A DNA stretch of 64,000 nt from Polyangia bacterium (GCA_030430565.1 JAUIKS010000011.1:241494-305493); one strand, 5' to 3'; counted from the stretch's first letter, positions 28,937 to 38,047 are shown. Numbers and translations are program-made. The notes: generated by a model from the sequence alone, not told the origin.

Positions 28937-29572
28937 TCACCGGCTCTCGTCCTCGGGCGCGAGCGCGCGGTCACGGATCGAGCGCGCCCAGCGTTCGAAG
29001 TTGTCCAGGGTCGAGCGCCGGAGCGCCTCGGAGGCCTCGAGACCGGCGATCCGCTCGCGGAGCAGCCGCCGCGCGCGCGACATCCGAGACTTAACGGTGC
29101 CAGCGGGGATCTCGAGCACGGCCGCGATCTCGTGGAACTTGAGCTGCTCCCAGTAATAGAGCTCGAGCGCGAGCTGCAGCTCGAGCGGGAGCGTCCGCAT
29201 GGCGCGGAGCAGCAGCCGCTGCTCCTCGGCCTGCGCGAGCACACGCGACGGCGAGGCGGCGCTGGGGAGGCGCGCGTCGGCCTCCTCGAGCGCGGCCGGC
29301 CGCGTACGGCGAGCGCGGCCGCGGTAGTGATGCAGCAGCACGCGTCGCGCGATCCCGAGGAGGTAGACGCGAAACGGGACATCGTCGGGGACCCGATCTC
29401 GAGAGCGCACGCAGCCGAGCATCGTCTGCTGCATCAAGTCCGCCGGCGCGTCGCTGCGGCGGGCGAAGAACCGGGAGAGGGTCACGAAGTGGCGGCGTAC
29501 GAGCGCGCTCCCAGCCCGCTCGTCGCCGCCGCGCCAGGCCTCGAGCAGCTCGCGATCGTCGCCCTCGGTCAT
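28937..29572 (-). CDS. ECF-type RNA polymerase sigma factor, next to a Ser/Thr kinase
   Basis: A 211-residue sigma factor. Region 2 runs from RELLEAWRGGDERAGSALVRRHF to ARRSDAPADLMQQTML...PFRVYLLGIARR, and region 4 is LPLELQLALELYYWEQLKFHEIAAVLEI...GTVKSRMSRARRLL. There is a C-terminal tail of about 30 residues. ATG 29572 has GAGG at good spacing. It is divergent from a Ser/Thr kinase gene 58 bp away, an arrangement typical of ECF groups thought to be switched on by phosphorylation instead of by an anti-sigma factor. Confidence 0.9.
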   Translation of the reverse strand: MTEGDDRELLEAWRGGDERAGSALVRRHFVTLSRFFARRSDAPADLMQQTMLGCVRSRDRVPDDVPFRVYLLGIARRVLLHHYRGRARRTRPAALEEADARLPSAASPSRVLAQAEEQRLLLRAMRTLPLELQLALELYYWEQLKFHEIAAVLEIPAGTVKSRMSRARRLLRERIAGLEASEALRRSTLDNFERWARSIRDRALAPEDESR

Positions 29573-29630
29573 GACCTCGAGGGTAGCAGCTCGGCCGGTC
29601 AACGCGCCGCGCTGCTACAATCTTGACGGC

Positions 29631-31157
29631 GTGACGACGGACGATCACAGCCCCGCCGAGCTCGCGCTGACGGACGCGCCGCTCATCGACGTCGGGCTGC
29701 TGCGCGAGCTCGAGTCGAGCCTGTTCGCGGGGTCGCCCAGGCCGGTGACGATCGCCCGCTACGAGCTCCTGCGGGCGATCGGCGCGGGCGGCTTCGGCAG
29801 CGTCTACCTGGCCCATGATCCGCAGCTCGAGCGCGACGTCGCGATCAAGCTCCTGCACCGCCACGGCTCGAGCTCCGCGCGCGCCGAGCTGACGGCCCTC
29901 GACGCGAGCCGCGAGTCTCAGCTCATGCGCGAGGCCAAGGCGCTCGCGCGCCTGTCCCACGTCAACGTCGTCCAGATCTACGACGCCGGCGCCTTCGACC
30001 TGGAGGGCCAGGACTTCGACGCGCGCGGCGGGCTGATCACGCGCGGCCTCTTCATCGTGATGGAGTACGTCGAGGGGCAGAACCTCGCCCAGTGGATCGC
30101 CGCGCGCCCGCGGCGGTGGCCGGCGCTGCTGGATAAATTCCGCGCCGCCGGTCGCGGGCTCGCGGCCGCGCACGCGCTCGGGATCATTCACCGCGACTTC
30201 AAGCCCGCCAACGTCCTGGTCGGCGTGAACGGATCGGTGCGGGTCGCGGACTTCGGGCTCGCGCGCGCGATCGAGGACAGCGCGACGGCGAGCGCGACGA
30301 CGCTCGCGGAGGTCACCGCGCCGGCGCGGGAGGAGCGAGCGCCGGCGAGCGCGCTGCTGCGCAGCAGCCTGCTGGTCACGCGCGGCGGCAGCTCGGTGGT
30401 CGCCGGCACGCCCCGCTACATGGCGCCGGAGCAATTCCTGGGTCACGCGGTCAGCCCCCGCACGGATCAGTACGCCTTCTGCACCGCGCTGTTCGAAGCG
30501 ATGTACGGACGCCACCCGATCGCCGGCGACACGCTCGCGGAGCTCTCGCGCAACGTGACCCGCGGGCGCGTGCGGGTCTCGCCCGACGACCGGGTCCCCG
30601 CGTGGCTCGAGCGGATCTTGCTCCGCGGCCTGTCTCGAGAGCCCGGTGATCGCTTCCCCTCGATGCGCGCGCTCCTCGACGCCATCGCCGCCGAGGGCCA
30701 GCTGGTCGCGGCGGAGCGAGTCGCGCTCGAGCCCGACGCGGCGACGCGCGCCGACGCGCGCGCGCGCGACCCCCTCCGCGCCCTCATCCGCTGGCTCGAG
30801 CCCGGGCTGATGATCCTCTACGAGGAGACCGAGCGCCCCTCGCTGCGCTCGGTCGACGTGATGCGCGAGGAGCTGACGGCGAAGACGGCCGCGCTGCCCG
30901 GATACGCGATGCTGGTCGACGTCTCCCGCGCGCTGATGCCCGGCGCGGAGATCCGCGAGAAGATCGGCGAGATGTTCGCCGACCCCCACCTCGTCTACAC
31001 GGTCGTCGTCCACGGCGACGACCCGGTCAAGAAGCTCACGGCCGAGCTGATCCTCGAGCCCGTCGCCTCGGGGCGCTACGCGATCGTCTCCACGCGCGAG
31101 CGGGCGGTGGCGCTGCTCCGCGCGCGCCTCGTGGACGCGGGGCTGCCAAGATCATGA
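29631..31157 (+). CDS. Ser/Thr protein kinase with C-terminal STAS-like domain
   Basis: A 508-residue soluble kinase starting at GTG 29631. The kinase domain (about 44-355) has the Gly loop GAGGFGSV, Lys73 (VAIKLL), Glu101 (REAKALARL), HRDFKPAN with Asp189, DFG 207-209 and RYMAPEQ, so it should be active. A Thr/Ala/Ser-rich insert (about 215-255) lies in the activation segment. Residues about 386-508 form a SpoIIAA/STAS-like domain similar to the stand-alone protein at 27198. No transmembrane segment is seen. The divergent ECF sigma factor is a likely substrate; the gene at 31154 overlaps its stop by 4 nt. Confidence 0.9.
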   Translation: MTTDDHSPAELALTDAPLIDVGLLRELESSLFAGSPRPVTIARYELLRAIGAGGFGSVYLAHDPQLERDVAIKLLHRHGSSSARAELTALDASRESQLMREAKALARLSHVNVVQIYDAGAFDLEGQDFDARGGLITRGLFIVMEYVEGQNLAQWIAARPRRWPALLDKFRAAGRGLAAAHALGIIHRDFKPANVLVGVNGSVRVADFGLARAIEDSATASATTLAEVTAPAREERAPASALLRSSLLVTRGGSSVVAGTPRYMAPEQFLGHAVSPRTDQYAFCTALFEAMYGRHPIAGDTLAELSRNVTRGRVRVSPDDRVPAWLERILLRGLSREPGDRFPSMRALLDAIAAEGQLVAAERVALEPDAATRADARARDPLRALIRWLEPGLMILYEETERPSLRSVDVMREELTAKTAALPGYAMLVDVSRALMPGAEIREKIGEMFADPHLVYTVVVHGDDPVKKLTAELILEPVASGRYAIVSTRERAVALLRARLVDAGLPRS

Positions 31158-31513
31158 CCCTGATCATCGATCTGTTTGACCCCGCCGAGGGGCCCTACTC
31201 GTACCTCAACGCGATCGAGGTCGACGCGGCTGGCTTTGAGAGCTATCGCTGGAAGGTCTGGGGCGCGGTCGGATCCGTCGACGCGGACGCCCGCTTCCTG
31301 CCGCAGCTGCGCGCGGCCGACCTCTGGGTGTACCCGGCGGAGCTCGACGCCTTCGCCGAGGAGTGCCGGCGACTACACGCCGCCGCGCCCGCGCTCGCGC
31401 GCGCGATCTGGGGCGCCCCCGAGGGCGCTGAGGCGCTGCGGCGCTACCTCGATCGCTTCCTCGCCGCGATCGCGCTCGCGCGCCAGCGGGGCGCCGGCGT
31501 CTCGATCTCATGA
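31154..31513 (+). CDS. hypothetical protein coupled to the Ser/Thr kinase
   Basis: A 119-residue soluble protein whose ATG overlaps the kinase stop (ATGA). It begins with a strand-rich segment (MTLIIDLFDPAEGPYSYLNAIEVDA) followed by three helices, the last rich in Ala and Arg. No recognised family. Coupling to the kinase gene suggests it binds or is phosphorylated by it, which is an inference from position only. Confidence 0.6.
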   Translation: MTLIIDLFDPAEGPYSYLNAIEVDAAGFESYRWKVWGAVGSVDADARFLPQLRAADLWVYPAELDAFAEECRRLHAAAPALARAIWGAPEGAEALRRYLDRFLAAIALARQRGAGVSIS

Positions 31514-31577
31514 GCGCGGCGAAGCGACGCCCGCGCTTGCCGCCCGCGCGCGGGGCTGTCACGATCGACGCGCGCTG

Positions 31578-32378
31578 ATGGTCTCCCGACGTGACGTCCT
31601 GCGGCTCGCTACCGCGCTCCCCCTCGCCGTCGGCGTCGGCGCGGCCCCACGTCCCGCGCGCGCCTGCAGCTGCCACGGCTACGGGCGCTCGAGCGCGCTC
31701 CCAGCGTCGGGGGTCACCGGGGTCGACCCCCGGACGGCGCTCGTGTTCTCGACCTACGGCTACGCGGCGCTCCGGGCCGAGGCGCGCGGGGCCTTTCGCT
31801 ACTGGCTCGAGAGCGGGAGCAGCCGGCGGGTTCCGCTCCGTCGGGAGCAGCTCGGCAACCTCGTGCGGCTGACGCCGCTCGAGCCGCTCGCGCCGGACAC
31901 GGAGTACGGCCTGCGGACCGAGCAGACGGAGGAGGCCCGGCTGTCGCGCGCCGACGCGGACGGCTGGCTGACCCACTTCCGCACGGGCCCGCGGCGCCCG
32001 CTCCCGCCCCTCGTCGAGCCGAGGCTCAGGCGAATTCGGCGGCGCGCGCCGCTGCTGAGCTCGTCGTGGTGCGCCGGCCGCAGCTATCAGGCCGAGTTCC
32101 GCTTCGACGCGCCCGCGATCGCGCCGGCCGACGCCGGCCTGTTTCGCTGGGAGCTCTCATACTGGGACCGCCGCGCCGACGCCTGGACGCCGCTCCAGGG
32201 CGCGCCTGTCCACACGAACACGTACCGAGATACGCCGACGGCCCCGACCGAGTCGCTCACGGTCGGGCGTGAGCAGTGCACGAGCCGGCCGGTGTTCCCG
32301 CTGCGAGCGCGCCGCGTCACGCTCTCGCTGGTGCGCGTCGACGGCGAGCGCCGCTCGATCACCGGGCGGTTCCGCTGA
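31578..32378 (+). CDS. Tat-exported protein with Ig-like (Big_5 type) domain
   Basis: A 266-residue protein with a twin-arginine signal (SRRDVLRLATALPLAVGVG), then CSCHGYG at the mature N-terminus. Residues about 45-125 read as a Big_5/SbsA-like Ig domain (VDPRTALVFSTYG, LTPLEPLAPDTEYGLRT). The rest is beta-rich with a basic patch (RLRRIRRRAP). Such secreted Ig-like proteins are common in myxobacteria and have no known activity. Confidence 0.65.
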   Translation: MVSRRDVLRLATALPLAVGVGAAPRPARACSCHGYGRSSALPASGVTGVDPRTALVFSTYGYAALRAEARGAFRYWLESGSSRRVPLRREQLGNLVRLTPLEPLAPDTEYGLRTEQTEEARLSRADADGWLTHFRTGPRRPLPPLVEPRLRRIRRRAPLLSSSWCAGRSYQAEFRFDAPAIAPADAGLFRWELSYWDRRADAWTPLQGAPVHTNTYRDTPTAPTESLTVGREQCTSRPVFPLRARRVTLSLVRVDGERRSITGRFR

Positions 32379-32384
32379 GCCGCG

Positions 32385-35351
32385 TCAGTCGCGTCCGCCC
32401 GGCGGCGTGATGTCGACCGCGTGCAGCCGCGGCTCGTCGATGCGGGCCGCGATCGCGCGCGCGGCCTCGTCGCGCAGGCGCACCACGTCCGCGATCTCGC
32501 GGCCCGACGGCGCGATCGGCTCGAGCACCTCGAGCTCGATCGGGACATGTCTCGGTAGCCATGTACCGTCGCGCAGCGCCCTCCGCGAGCCGCGGATCGC
32601 GACCGGGACCACGGGGACGTCGGCCTCGCACGCCAGCCGGAACGCGCCGAGCTTAAACGGCCGCATCCCGATCTCGGCCGAGAACGTGCCCTCGGGGAAC
32701 AGCAGCACGCGCTCGCCCGCGCGCAGGAGCCCGGCGACCTGCTCGAGGTCCGCGAGCGCGCGCGCGGTCACGTGGCGATCGAGGAACACGTGCCCGGTGC
32801 GGTCGAGGAACGGCCCGAGGAAGCGGCTCTCCTTCAGCTCGCCCTTGACGACGAAGCGGGTGTCGGCCGGCAGCGCCGCGGTGACGATGATGAAGTCGAG
32901 GTAGCCGCAGTGGTTGGCGACCAGCACGCAGGGGCCCTCGGGGATCCGCTCGAGGCCGCGGACGCGCGGGCTCAGGCCGACGAGCCGCAGGGCCGCGCGC
33001 GCCTCGTACTCGGTCATGCGCCGGACCGGGCGACCCGCCGGGACGACGCGACCGACGATCGGCGTGACGCCGCAGAACGCGAGCAGCGTGCCGATCGCGT
33101 AGCCCCCGTAGGCCGCGCGCGCGACTCGCTGGGCCAGCTGGGCGACGCGCGCCGGCACGCCCTCGAGGAACAGGCCGGCGGCCTGCCGCGCGAACGAGCC
33201 GCGCGCGCGATCGAGCTCGCCCGCGCGGTACAGCCGACGCGTCTCGGTCCGGCGGATCTTCCCGCTCGAGGTCTTGGGCACCGCGCCCGGGCCGGCGAGC
33301 ACGACGTGGTCCGGCGGGACGCCGACCGCCTCGGAGATCGCCGCGACGACCCTCGCCGTCAGCTGCTCGCGCGCGACCGCGTCGCGCTCGCGGGTCTCGG
33401 CGACGACCACGATCTTCTCGGTCCCGAGCGACTCGTCGCGGACCGAGAACGCGGCGACGCAGCCCTGACGCACGCCCTTGACCGCCGCCGCCGCGGCCTC
33501 GAGCTCGTGCGGGTAGTAGTTGCGCCCGCCCTTGATGATGACGTCCTTGACGCGCCCGGTGATGAAGAGCTCGCCGTCGGCGATGTAGCCGAGATCGCCG
33601 GTGTCGACCCAGCCGCCCGCGAGCTTGACCTTGGCCGTCGCGTCGGGGCGCCCGAAGTAGCCCTTGAAGGCCGAGGGCCCGCGGAAGTGGATCGTGCCCT
33701 GCTGTCGCTCCGGCGCGGGCGCGCCGGCGCCGTCGACGACGCGCAGCTCGTGCCCCAGCACCGCCGAGCCGACGCAGACGAACTCGAGCGCGTCGGCGTC
33801 GTTCGTGCCCCCTGAGACAGGCACCGCGCGGCCCGAGGTCTCGAAGGCCTCGCGCGCGACGCGATCGATCCGCGGCGCCCGCGAGACCGGCGGGAAGCTG
33901 ACCGCGACCATGTTCTCGGCGAGGCCGTAGGCGCAGAACAGCGCCTCGCGCTTGAGCCCGGCCGGGGCGAAGCGCGTGGCGAAGCGGTCGAGCGTCGCGG
34001 GCAGGATCGGCTCGGAGCCGTTGAGGATCGCGCGCACCTGCGCGAGCTCGAAGCCGGCGATCGCGTCCTCGTCGATCCGCTTGACGCACAGGTCAAAGGC
34101 GAAGTTGGGCGCGACCGAGCAGGTCGCGCGGAACTCGGTGATCGTCCCGAGCCAGCGCTCGGGGCGGGTGAGGAAGGTCAGGGGCGACATCAGGACGGTG
34201 GGTGTCCCGAAGTACATGCACATCAGCCAGCCGCCGATCAGCCCCATGTCGTGGTAGAGCGGCAGCCAGCTGACGACGACGTCGTCGTCGGTGAGCGCGC
34301 AGCCGGCCCGCGCCGCGCGGATGTTCGAGAGCACGTTGGCGTGCGTCAGCTCGACGCCCTTGGGGTCGCCGGTGCTCCCCGAGGTGTACTGGATCAGCGC
34401 GGTGTCGGTCGGCGCGATCTCGACGCGCGCGGCCAGGGCGGTCTGGCCGGCGTCGAGGCGCGCGAGCACGTCCTCGACCGAGAACACCTGCTCGAGCGAC
34501 GCCACCCGGTCGCGCGCCATGTCGGCGACCCGGGCCGCGCGCGCGAAGGTGATCATCATCTGGGCGTCGCAGCTGCCGAGGATCAGGGCCTCGCGCGCGA
34601 CGTACTCGGCGATGCGGTCGAGGCGAAACGGCGGGTAGAGCGGGACGGGGACGCCGCCCGCCAGGAGCGCGCCGAAGAAGGCCGCGAAGTAGCCCCGCCC
34701 GGTCGGCAGCATGATCGCCACGCAGCGCCCGCGCTCGAGGCCGCGCGCGCGCAGCTCGCGAGCGACCGCGAGCGCGTCGCGGTGGAGCGCGGCGTAGGTG
34801 ATCGGCGTGTCCTCGCCGTCCTCCCCGCGCAGGATGATGTGCACGCGCTGCGGCTGACATCGCGCGTGATACTCGAGCACCTCGACCAGCGTCGTGATCT
34901 CGGCGGGCTCGGGCGCTGCTGCCTCTTGGGTCAGGAGCGCGCGCCCGCGGGCCGCGCTCGCCTGACCCTGCGCGGCGGCGCCCGGCTCCTCGCCCAGCGC
35001 CGCGCGGATCAGCCCGAGCAGCTGCCGGGGCGTGTCCGCGACGCCGACGGCCGCCTCCGGCAGCCGGACCGCGAACGCGCGCTCGATCCGCCCGGCGAGC
35101 TCGACGCGCTCGAGGCTGCCGAGGCCGAGCTCGCGCTCGAGCGAGACGTCGAGCGTCACGAGCCCGAGGCCGCGCCCGTCGCTGAGCTCGGTCACGACGC
35201 CGCGCACGGCGTCGAGCAGCGTCGCGACCTGGTCTGAGGGACTGGTCGGAACACGCGCGCCGGCGGCGTCGGAGTCACCCTTCGCGGCGCGGCGCGAGCC
35301 CGCGCGCGCGGGCTCGGGCTCGACGCGGTCGTCTTGAGAGGAGCCGGACAT
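32385..35351 (-). CDS. ACP - fatty acyl-AMP ligase - PlsC acyltransferase fusion
   Basis: A 988-residue three-domain enzyme. Residues about 40-118 are an acyl carrier protein with Ser79 in GLGSLERVEL (phosphopantetheine site; Asp before Ser is replaced by Gly). Residues about 160-735 are a FAAL-type acyl-AMP ligase with YTSGSTGDPKGV (about 318-329), YGLAENMV, TGDLGYI and KGGRNYYP. Residues about 785-988 are a lysophospholipid-type acyltransferase with NHCGYLD (about 814; the H-x4-D catalytic pair) and FPEGTFS (about 884). The protein would activate a free fatty acid, load it on its own carrier and pass it to an acceptor. ATG 35351 is the start. It is convergent with the Tat-exported gene. Confidence 0.9.
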   Translation of the reverse strand: MSGSSQDDRVEPEPARAGSRRAAKGDSDAAGARVPTSPSDQVATLLDAVRGVVTELSDGRGLGLVTLDVSLERELGLGSLERVELAGRIERAFAVRLPEAAVGVADTPRQLLGLIRAALGEEPGAAAQGQASAARGRALLTQEAAAPEPAEITTLVEVLEYHARCQPQRVHIILRGEDGEDTPITYAALHRDALAVARELRARGLERGRCVAIMLPTGRGYFAAFFGALLAGGVPVPLYPPFRLDRIAEYVAREALILGSCDAQMMITFARAARVADMARDRVASLEQVFSVEDVLARLDAGQTALAARVEIAPTDTALIQYTSGSTGDPKGVELTHANVLSNIRAARAGCALTDDDVVVSWLPLYHDMGLIGGWLMCMYFGTPTVLMSPLTFLTRPERWLGTITEFRATCSVAPNFAFDLCVKRIDEDAIAGFELAQVRAILNGSEPILPATLDRFATRFAPAGLKREALFCAYGLAENMVAVSFPPVSRAPRIDRVAREAFETSGRAVPVSGGTNDADALEFVCVGSAVLGHELRVVDGAGAPAPERQQGTIHFRGPSAFKGYFGRPDATAKVKLAGGWVDTGDLGYIADGELFITGRVKDVIIKGGRNYYPHELEAAAAAVKGVRQGCVAAFSVRDESLGTEKIVVVAETRERDAVAREQLTARVVAAISEAVGVPPDHVVLAGPGAVPKTSSGKIRRTETRRLYRAGELDRARGSFARQAAGLFLEGVPARVAQLAQRVARAAYGGYAIGTLLAFCGVTPIVGRVVPAGRPVRRMTEYEARAALRLVGLSPRVRGLERIPEGPCVLVANHCGYLDFIIVTAALPADTRFVVKGELKESRFLGPFLDRTGHVFLDRHVTARALADLEQVAGLLRAGERVLLFPEGTFSAEIGMRPFKLGAFRLACEADVPVVPVAIRGSRRALRDGTWLPRHVPIELEVLEPIAPSGREIADVVRLRDEAARAIAARIDEPRLHAVDITPPGGRD

Positions 35352-35517
35352 GGCCCGGAGAGTACATCGAATCACGGCGCGTGCACGCGCGCGCGCGCGT
35401 CCGGCCAGCCGGGGGAGCGCGCGCGCGTGCACGCGCCCGTTGACCGCGGGCCCGCAGGATGCTTGCGTCGTCTGGGCACCACACGCGTGCCTCGCTCGAA
35501 CGCTGGCTGCTCGTTAG

Positions 35518-36318
35518 ATGAGTGCGCAGAGCTCCATTGAGTCGCTCCTCTCGGAGCGCAAGACGATCCGCGCGATCGTCCGCTTCAGCGAGCTCACCGG
35601 CGCGAGCTTCAACGAGTCCCGCGCGGCCGTCGAGCACTACGTCTCCTGCGGACGCTGGCGGCCGTGGCAGCGCGCCGCGCTGCGCCTCCGCTCGTGGCAC
35701 AAGGCCATCGCGGCGGCCCAGGGGAGCATCCGCCCGGACCCGCAGATCGAGATCGAGCAGCGCCTGCGCGACGGGCAGACAAATCAGGCGATCCAGCTGT
35801 TCGCCGACCACGCGGGGATCAACCCGTTCTCGGCCAAGCGCGCGGTCGATCACTACCGGACCTTCGGGCTGTGGCTCCCCCACGACCTCGGGCTGCTCGA
35901 CGACGACGGGCGCGCCGAGCTCGACGTCCGCGAGCCGCCGCCGGGCCCCGTGACGCGCTGGGGCGCCGACGCGGTGCGGGCGATCACCTGGCTCACCGAG
36001 CGCGAGCTCGCCGAGGCGCCGACCGCCGGCGAGGTGCACTGGGTCGCGGCGGTCGACGTGACCTCGTTCCGCGGCTTCATCGTGATGTTCGCGGACCGGG
36101 GCTGCGTGGTCTATCGCCACTCGAGCGCCTGGCACCTGGGCGTCGTGTTTCAGTTCAACGACGTGGCCGAGGCCGCGCTGCACCGCAGCGTGTTCGGCAC
36201 CGAGCTGCACCTGCGCGTCGGCTTCGTGCGCACGCGCGTGGCGTTCCTGCTCGACTCCGACGCCCGCGACATCCTCGAGCTGCTGCTCGCGCGCATCGAC
36301 CCCGACGAGCGCGGGTAG
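35518..36318 (+). CDS. hypothetical protein with two L7/L12-like helical motifs
   Basis: A 266-residue soluble protein. Two segments (about 8-44 and 80-118) share a pattern, IRAIVRFSELTGASFNESRA and NQAIQLFADHAGINPFSAKR, each followed by AV(E/D)HY, which resembles the helix-loop-helix of ribosomal L7/L12 C-terminal domains (K-I-x-x-I-K...G-L-x-E-A-K-x-x-V-E). The rest (about 150-266) is an alpha/beta region with VAAVDVTSFRGFIVMFADRG. No function is recognised. Start ATG 35518 is an ordinary choice; no strong ribosome site is visible. Confidence 0.6.
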   Translation: MSAQSSIESLLSERKTIRAIVRFSELTGASFNESRAAVEHYVSCGRWRPWQRAALRLRSWHKAIAAAQGSIRPDPQIEIEQRLRDGQTNQAIQLFADHAGINPFSAKRAVDHYRTFGLWLPHDLGLLDDDGRAELDVREPPPGPVTRWGADAVRAITWLTERELAEAPTAGEVHWVAAVDVTSFRGFIVMFADRGCVVYRHSSAWHLGVVFQFNDVAEAALHRSVFGTELHLRVGFVRTRVAFLLDSDARDILELLLARIDPDERG

Positions 36319-36319
36319 C

Positions 36320-36640
36320 TTACTCGCCCGTCTTCGCGTCCGCGTCCGCCGTCTTCGCGTCCGCCGCCTCCGCAGCCTTCGCCGCCTCGCGCGACTCCGC
36401 GGCCTTCGCCTCGAGCTCGGGCGGGCACGGGATCTCTTTGGGCGGCGGCGGGTTGCAGGTCCGGTCGGGCTTGCAGTGGAAATTCGTGCGCTCTCGGTAG
36501 CAGACGCCATCGCGCTCGTAGGTCCTGTACTGCGGCGCCTCGGGCTTCGGCTCCTCGCAGCCGATCACGCCGACCGTCAGCACGAAGGGCGCCGCGAGGG
36601 CTCCGCGTCGCCAGCTCGAGATCGTTCGCTCACTGCTCAT
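36320..36640 (-). CDS. small putative lipoprotein
   Basis: A 106-residue exported protein. Hydrophobic signal APFVLTVGVIGCEE ends in a lipobox (VIGC). The mature part has four further cysteines (DGVCYRERTNFHCKPDRTCN, EIPCPP) and an Ala/Lys/Glu-rich helical tail. It ends next to the stop of the convergent gene. No function assigned. Confidence 0.65.
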   Translation of the reverse strand: MSSERTISSWRRGALAAPFVLTVGVIGCEEPKPEAPQYRTYERDGVCYRERTNFHCKPDRTCNPPPPKEIPCPPELEAKAAESREAAKAAEAADAKTADADAKTGE

Positions 36641-36745
36641 GACGGGACTCCGTTCGACATGAACAATAGCACAGGCGACGCCGCGCCCCCGCGACGCGGA
36701 CGATCAGCGCGTCGACGCGGCGTCGAGTCGCCGCGCCTCGGATCT

Positions 36746-37888
36746 CTAGTAGGGCTGCATCTCGACGCCCGGCAGCCGCGACGCGGCCCAGCGCGCGCCG
36801 ATGAGGTTGCTCGCCATGGGGCCGAGGCGCGCGCGCGCGAGCGGGCCGCAGACGTACACGCCCCGTCCCCAGTGCATGTCGGCGCGAAGGCGCGGCAGGT
36901 CCGCGTGCACGGGCAGCTCGAGCCGCTCGGCGGCGGTTCGCAGCCACCCGCCGACGCGCTCGGGCGCGAAGCCGGTCGCCAGCGTCACCCCGCTGGACTC
37001 GACCGCTGCTCCGGCGCCGGTCAGGATGAGCCGCGGACCCGCGCTCGCGCGCTCGACCCGGAGCGCGCCCAGGCGGAGCTCGACGCGCCCCCTTCGAATG
37101 GCCCGGGTCAGGCGCGTCCACAGCCCGGGCGGCACGCTGCCGCGCGCGCTATGTCGCTCGAGGAAGGTTGTTCGCCGCGCCGCGTCGAGCCGCGACCACC
37201 AGCCGAGGAAGCGGGCCCGGGTCAACGATCGCTCGTTATCGAAGTCCGCGATCTGAACGGCGCGACGGACCCACAGCCGCGTGGTTCGCCTGGTGCGGCG
37301 CCACACCTCGAGGGCGCGCTGAACCGCGGAGATCCCCCCGCCCACGATGTCGACGGCCGCCTTGGCGCCCGGTTCGAAAACGTGATCGACCGCCGCCCCC
37401 TCCTCCCGCAGCCGTCGGGCCCAGTCGGGGACTCTGAGCTGATTGGAGCCCGTGGCCACCAGGACCCGACGTGCTCGCAGGAGCAGGTCTTCCCCCTCGA
37501 CCACGAGACAGCCGCCGTCATCGCGGATGCGCTCGACGCGGCCCTGGGTCAACGCGCCGCGCAGTCCATCCCTCGCTATCACGTGCCGCGCGTGACGGAG
37601 GAAGGCGGCGTGCGTCGGACGTAGAAGCGGGCGGGCGAGCTGCGCGACGTCGCCGTTCTCGGCGCGATGCAGGAAGTGATGAAGATCGGCTGGGTGCTGG
37701 TCGAGATGGTGGTTGACGGGTGAGCGCATCCAGGTCATCGCCACGGCCTGGGCCCGGGTCGACCAGCGATGCAGCAGCGCGGCGCGGGGGTCGACGATCC
37801 GCAGCTCCGCCCCCGCGGCTCGCAGCGCCCGCGCCGCGCAGACGCCATGCGGTCCGCCCCCCACGACGATCCAGTCGAGCACCGACAC
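36746..37888 (-). CDS. FAD/NAD(P)-binding flavoprotein in a dyad-controlled metal unit
   Basis: A 380-residue protein with an N-terminal FAD fold (WIVVGGGPHGVCAARAL), a HLDQHPADLHHF segment, VLVATGSNQLRVP, a second dinucleotide loop (VDIVGGGISAVQRALEVW) and a C-terminal GFAPERVGGW/YVCGPLARARLG. This is the layout of FAD-NAD(P)-binding proteins related to N-hydroxylases and thioredoxin-reductase-like monooxygenases. The substrate is unknown. A GCAATTCAGTTGC dyad lies about 30 bp upstream of its start and is shared with the His-rich lipoprotein and CobW genes, suggesting control by the same metal regulator. Confidence 0.75.
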   Translation of the reverse strand: MSVLDWIVVGGGPHGVCAARALRAAGAELRIVDPRAALLHRWSTRAQAVAMTWMRSPVNHHLDQHPADLHHFLHRAENGDVAQLARPLLRPTHAAFLRHARHVIARDGLRGALTQGRVERIRDDGGCLVVEGEDLLLRARRVLVATGSNQLRVPDWARRLREEGAAVDHVFEPGAKAAVDIVGGGISAVQRALEVWRRTRRTTRLWVRRAVQIADFDNERSLTRARFLGWWSRLDAARRTTFLERHSARGSVPPGLWTRLTRAIRRGRVELRLGALRVERASAGPRLILTGAGAAVESSGVTLATGFAPERVGGWLRTAAERLELPVHADLPRLRADMHWGRGVYVCGPLARARLGPMASNLIGARWAASRLPGVEMQPY

Positions 37889-37919
37889 AGGCCGACGCTA
37901 CTTCGAAGAGCGCAGGTTC

Positions 37920-37932
37920 GCAATTCAGTTGC
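37920..37932. promoter_or_regulatory. candidate operator 1 (GCAA-N5-TTGC dyad)
   Basis: GCAATTCAGTTGC followed by ATCTTAAAA, 32 bp before the flavoprotein start. It lies in an AT-rich patch and matches the two other dyads at 38048 and 38503. Confidence 0.6.
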
Positions 37933-38047
37933 ATCTTAAAATCAACGGCGATGGCGTCGCCGGCCGACGCTTCGACGCTTCAATAGTTGTTTGATTGTTC
38001 AGGTTTGAAGACCGAGACGTCCAGCGATTTCCTCGCTCGCCACAAAC

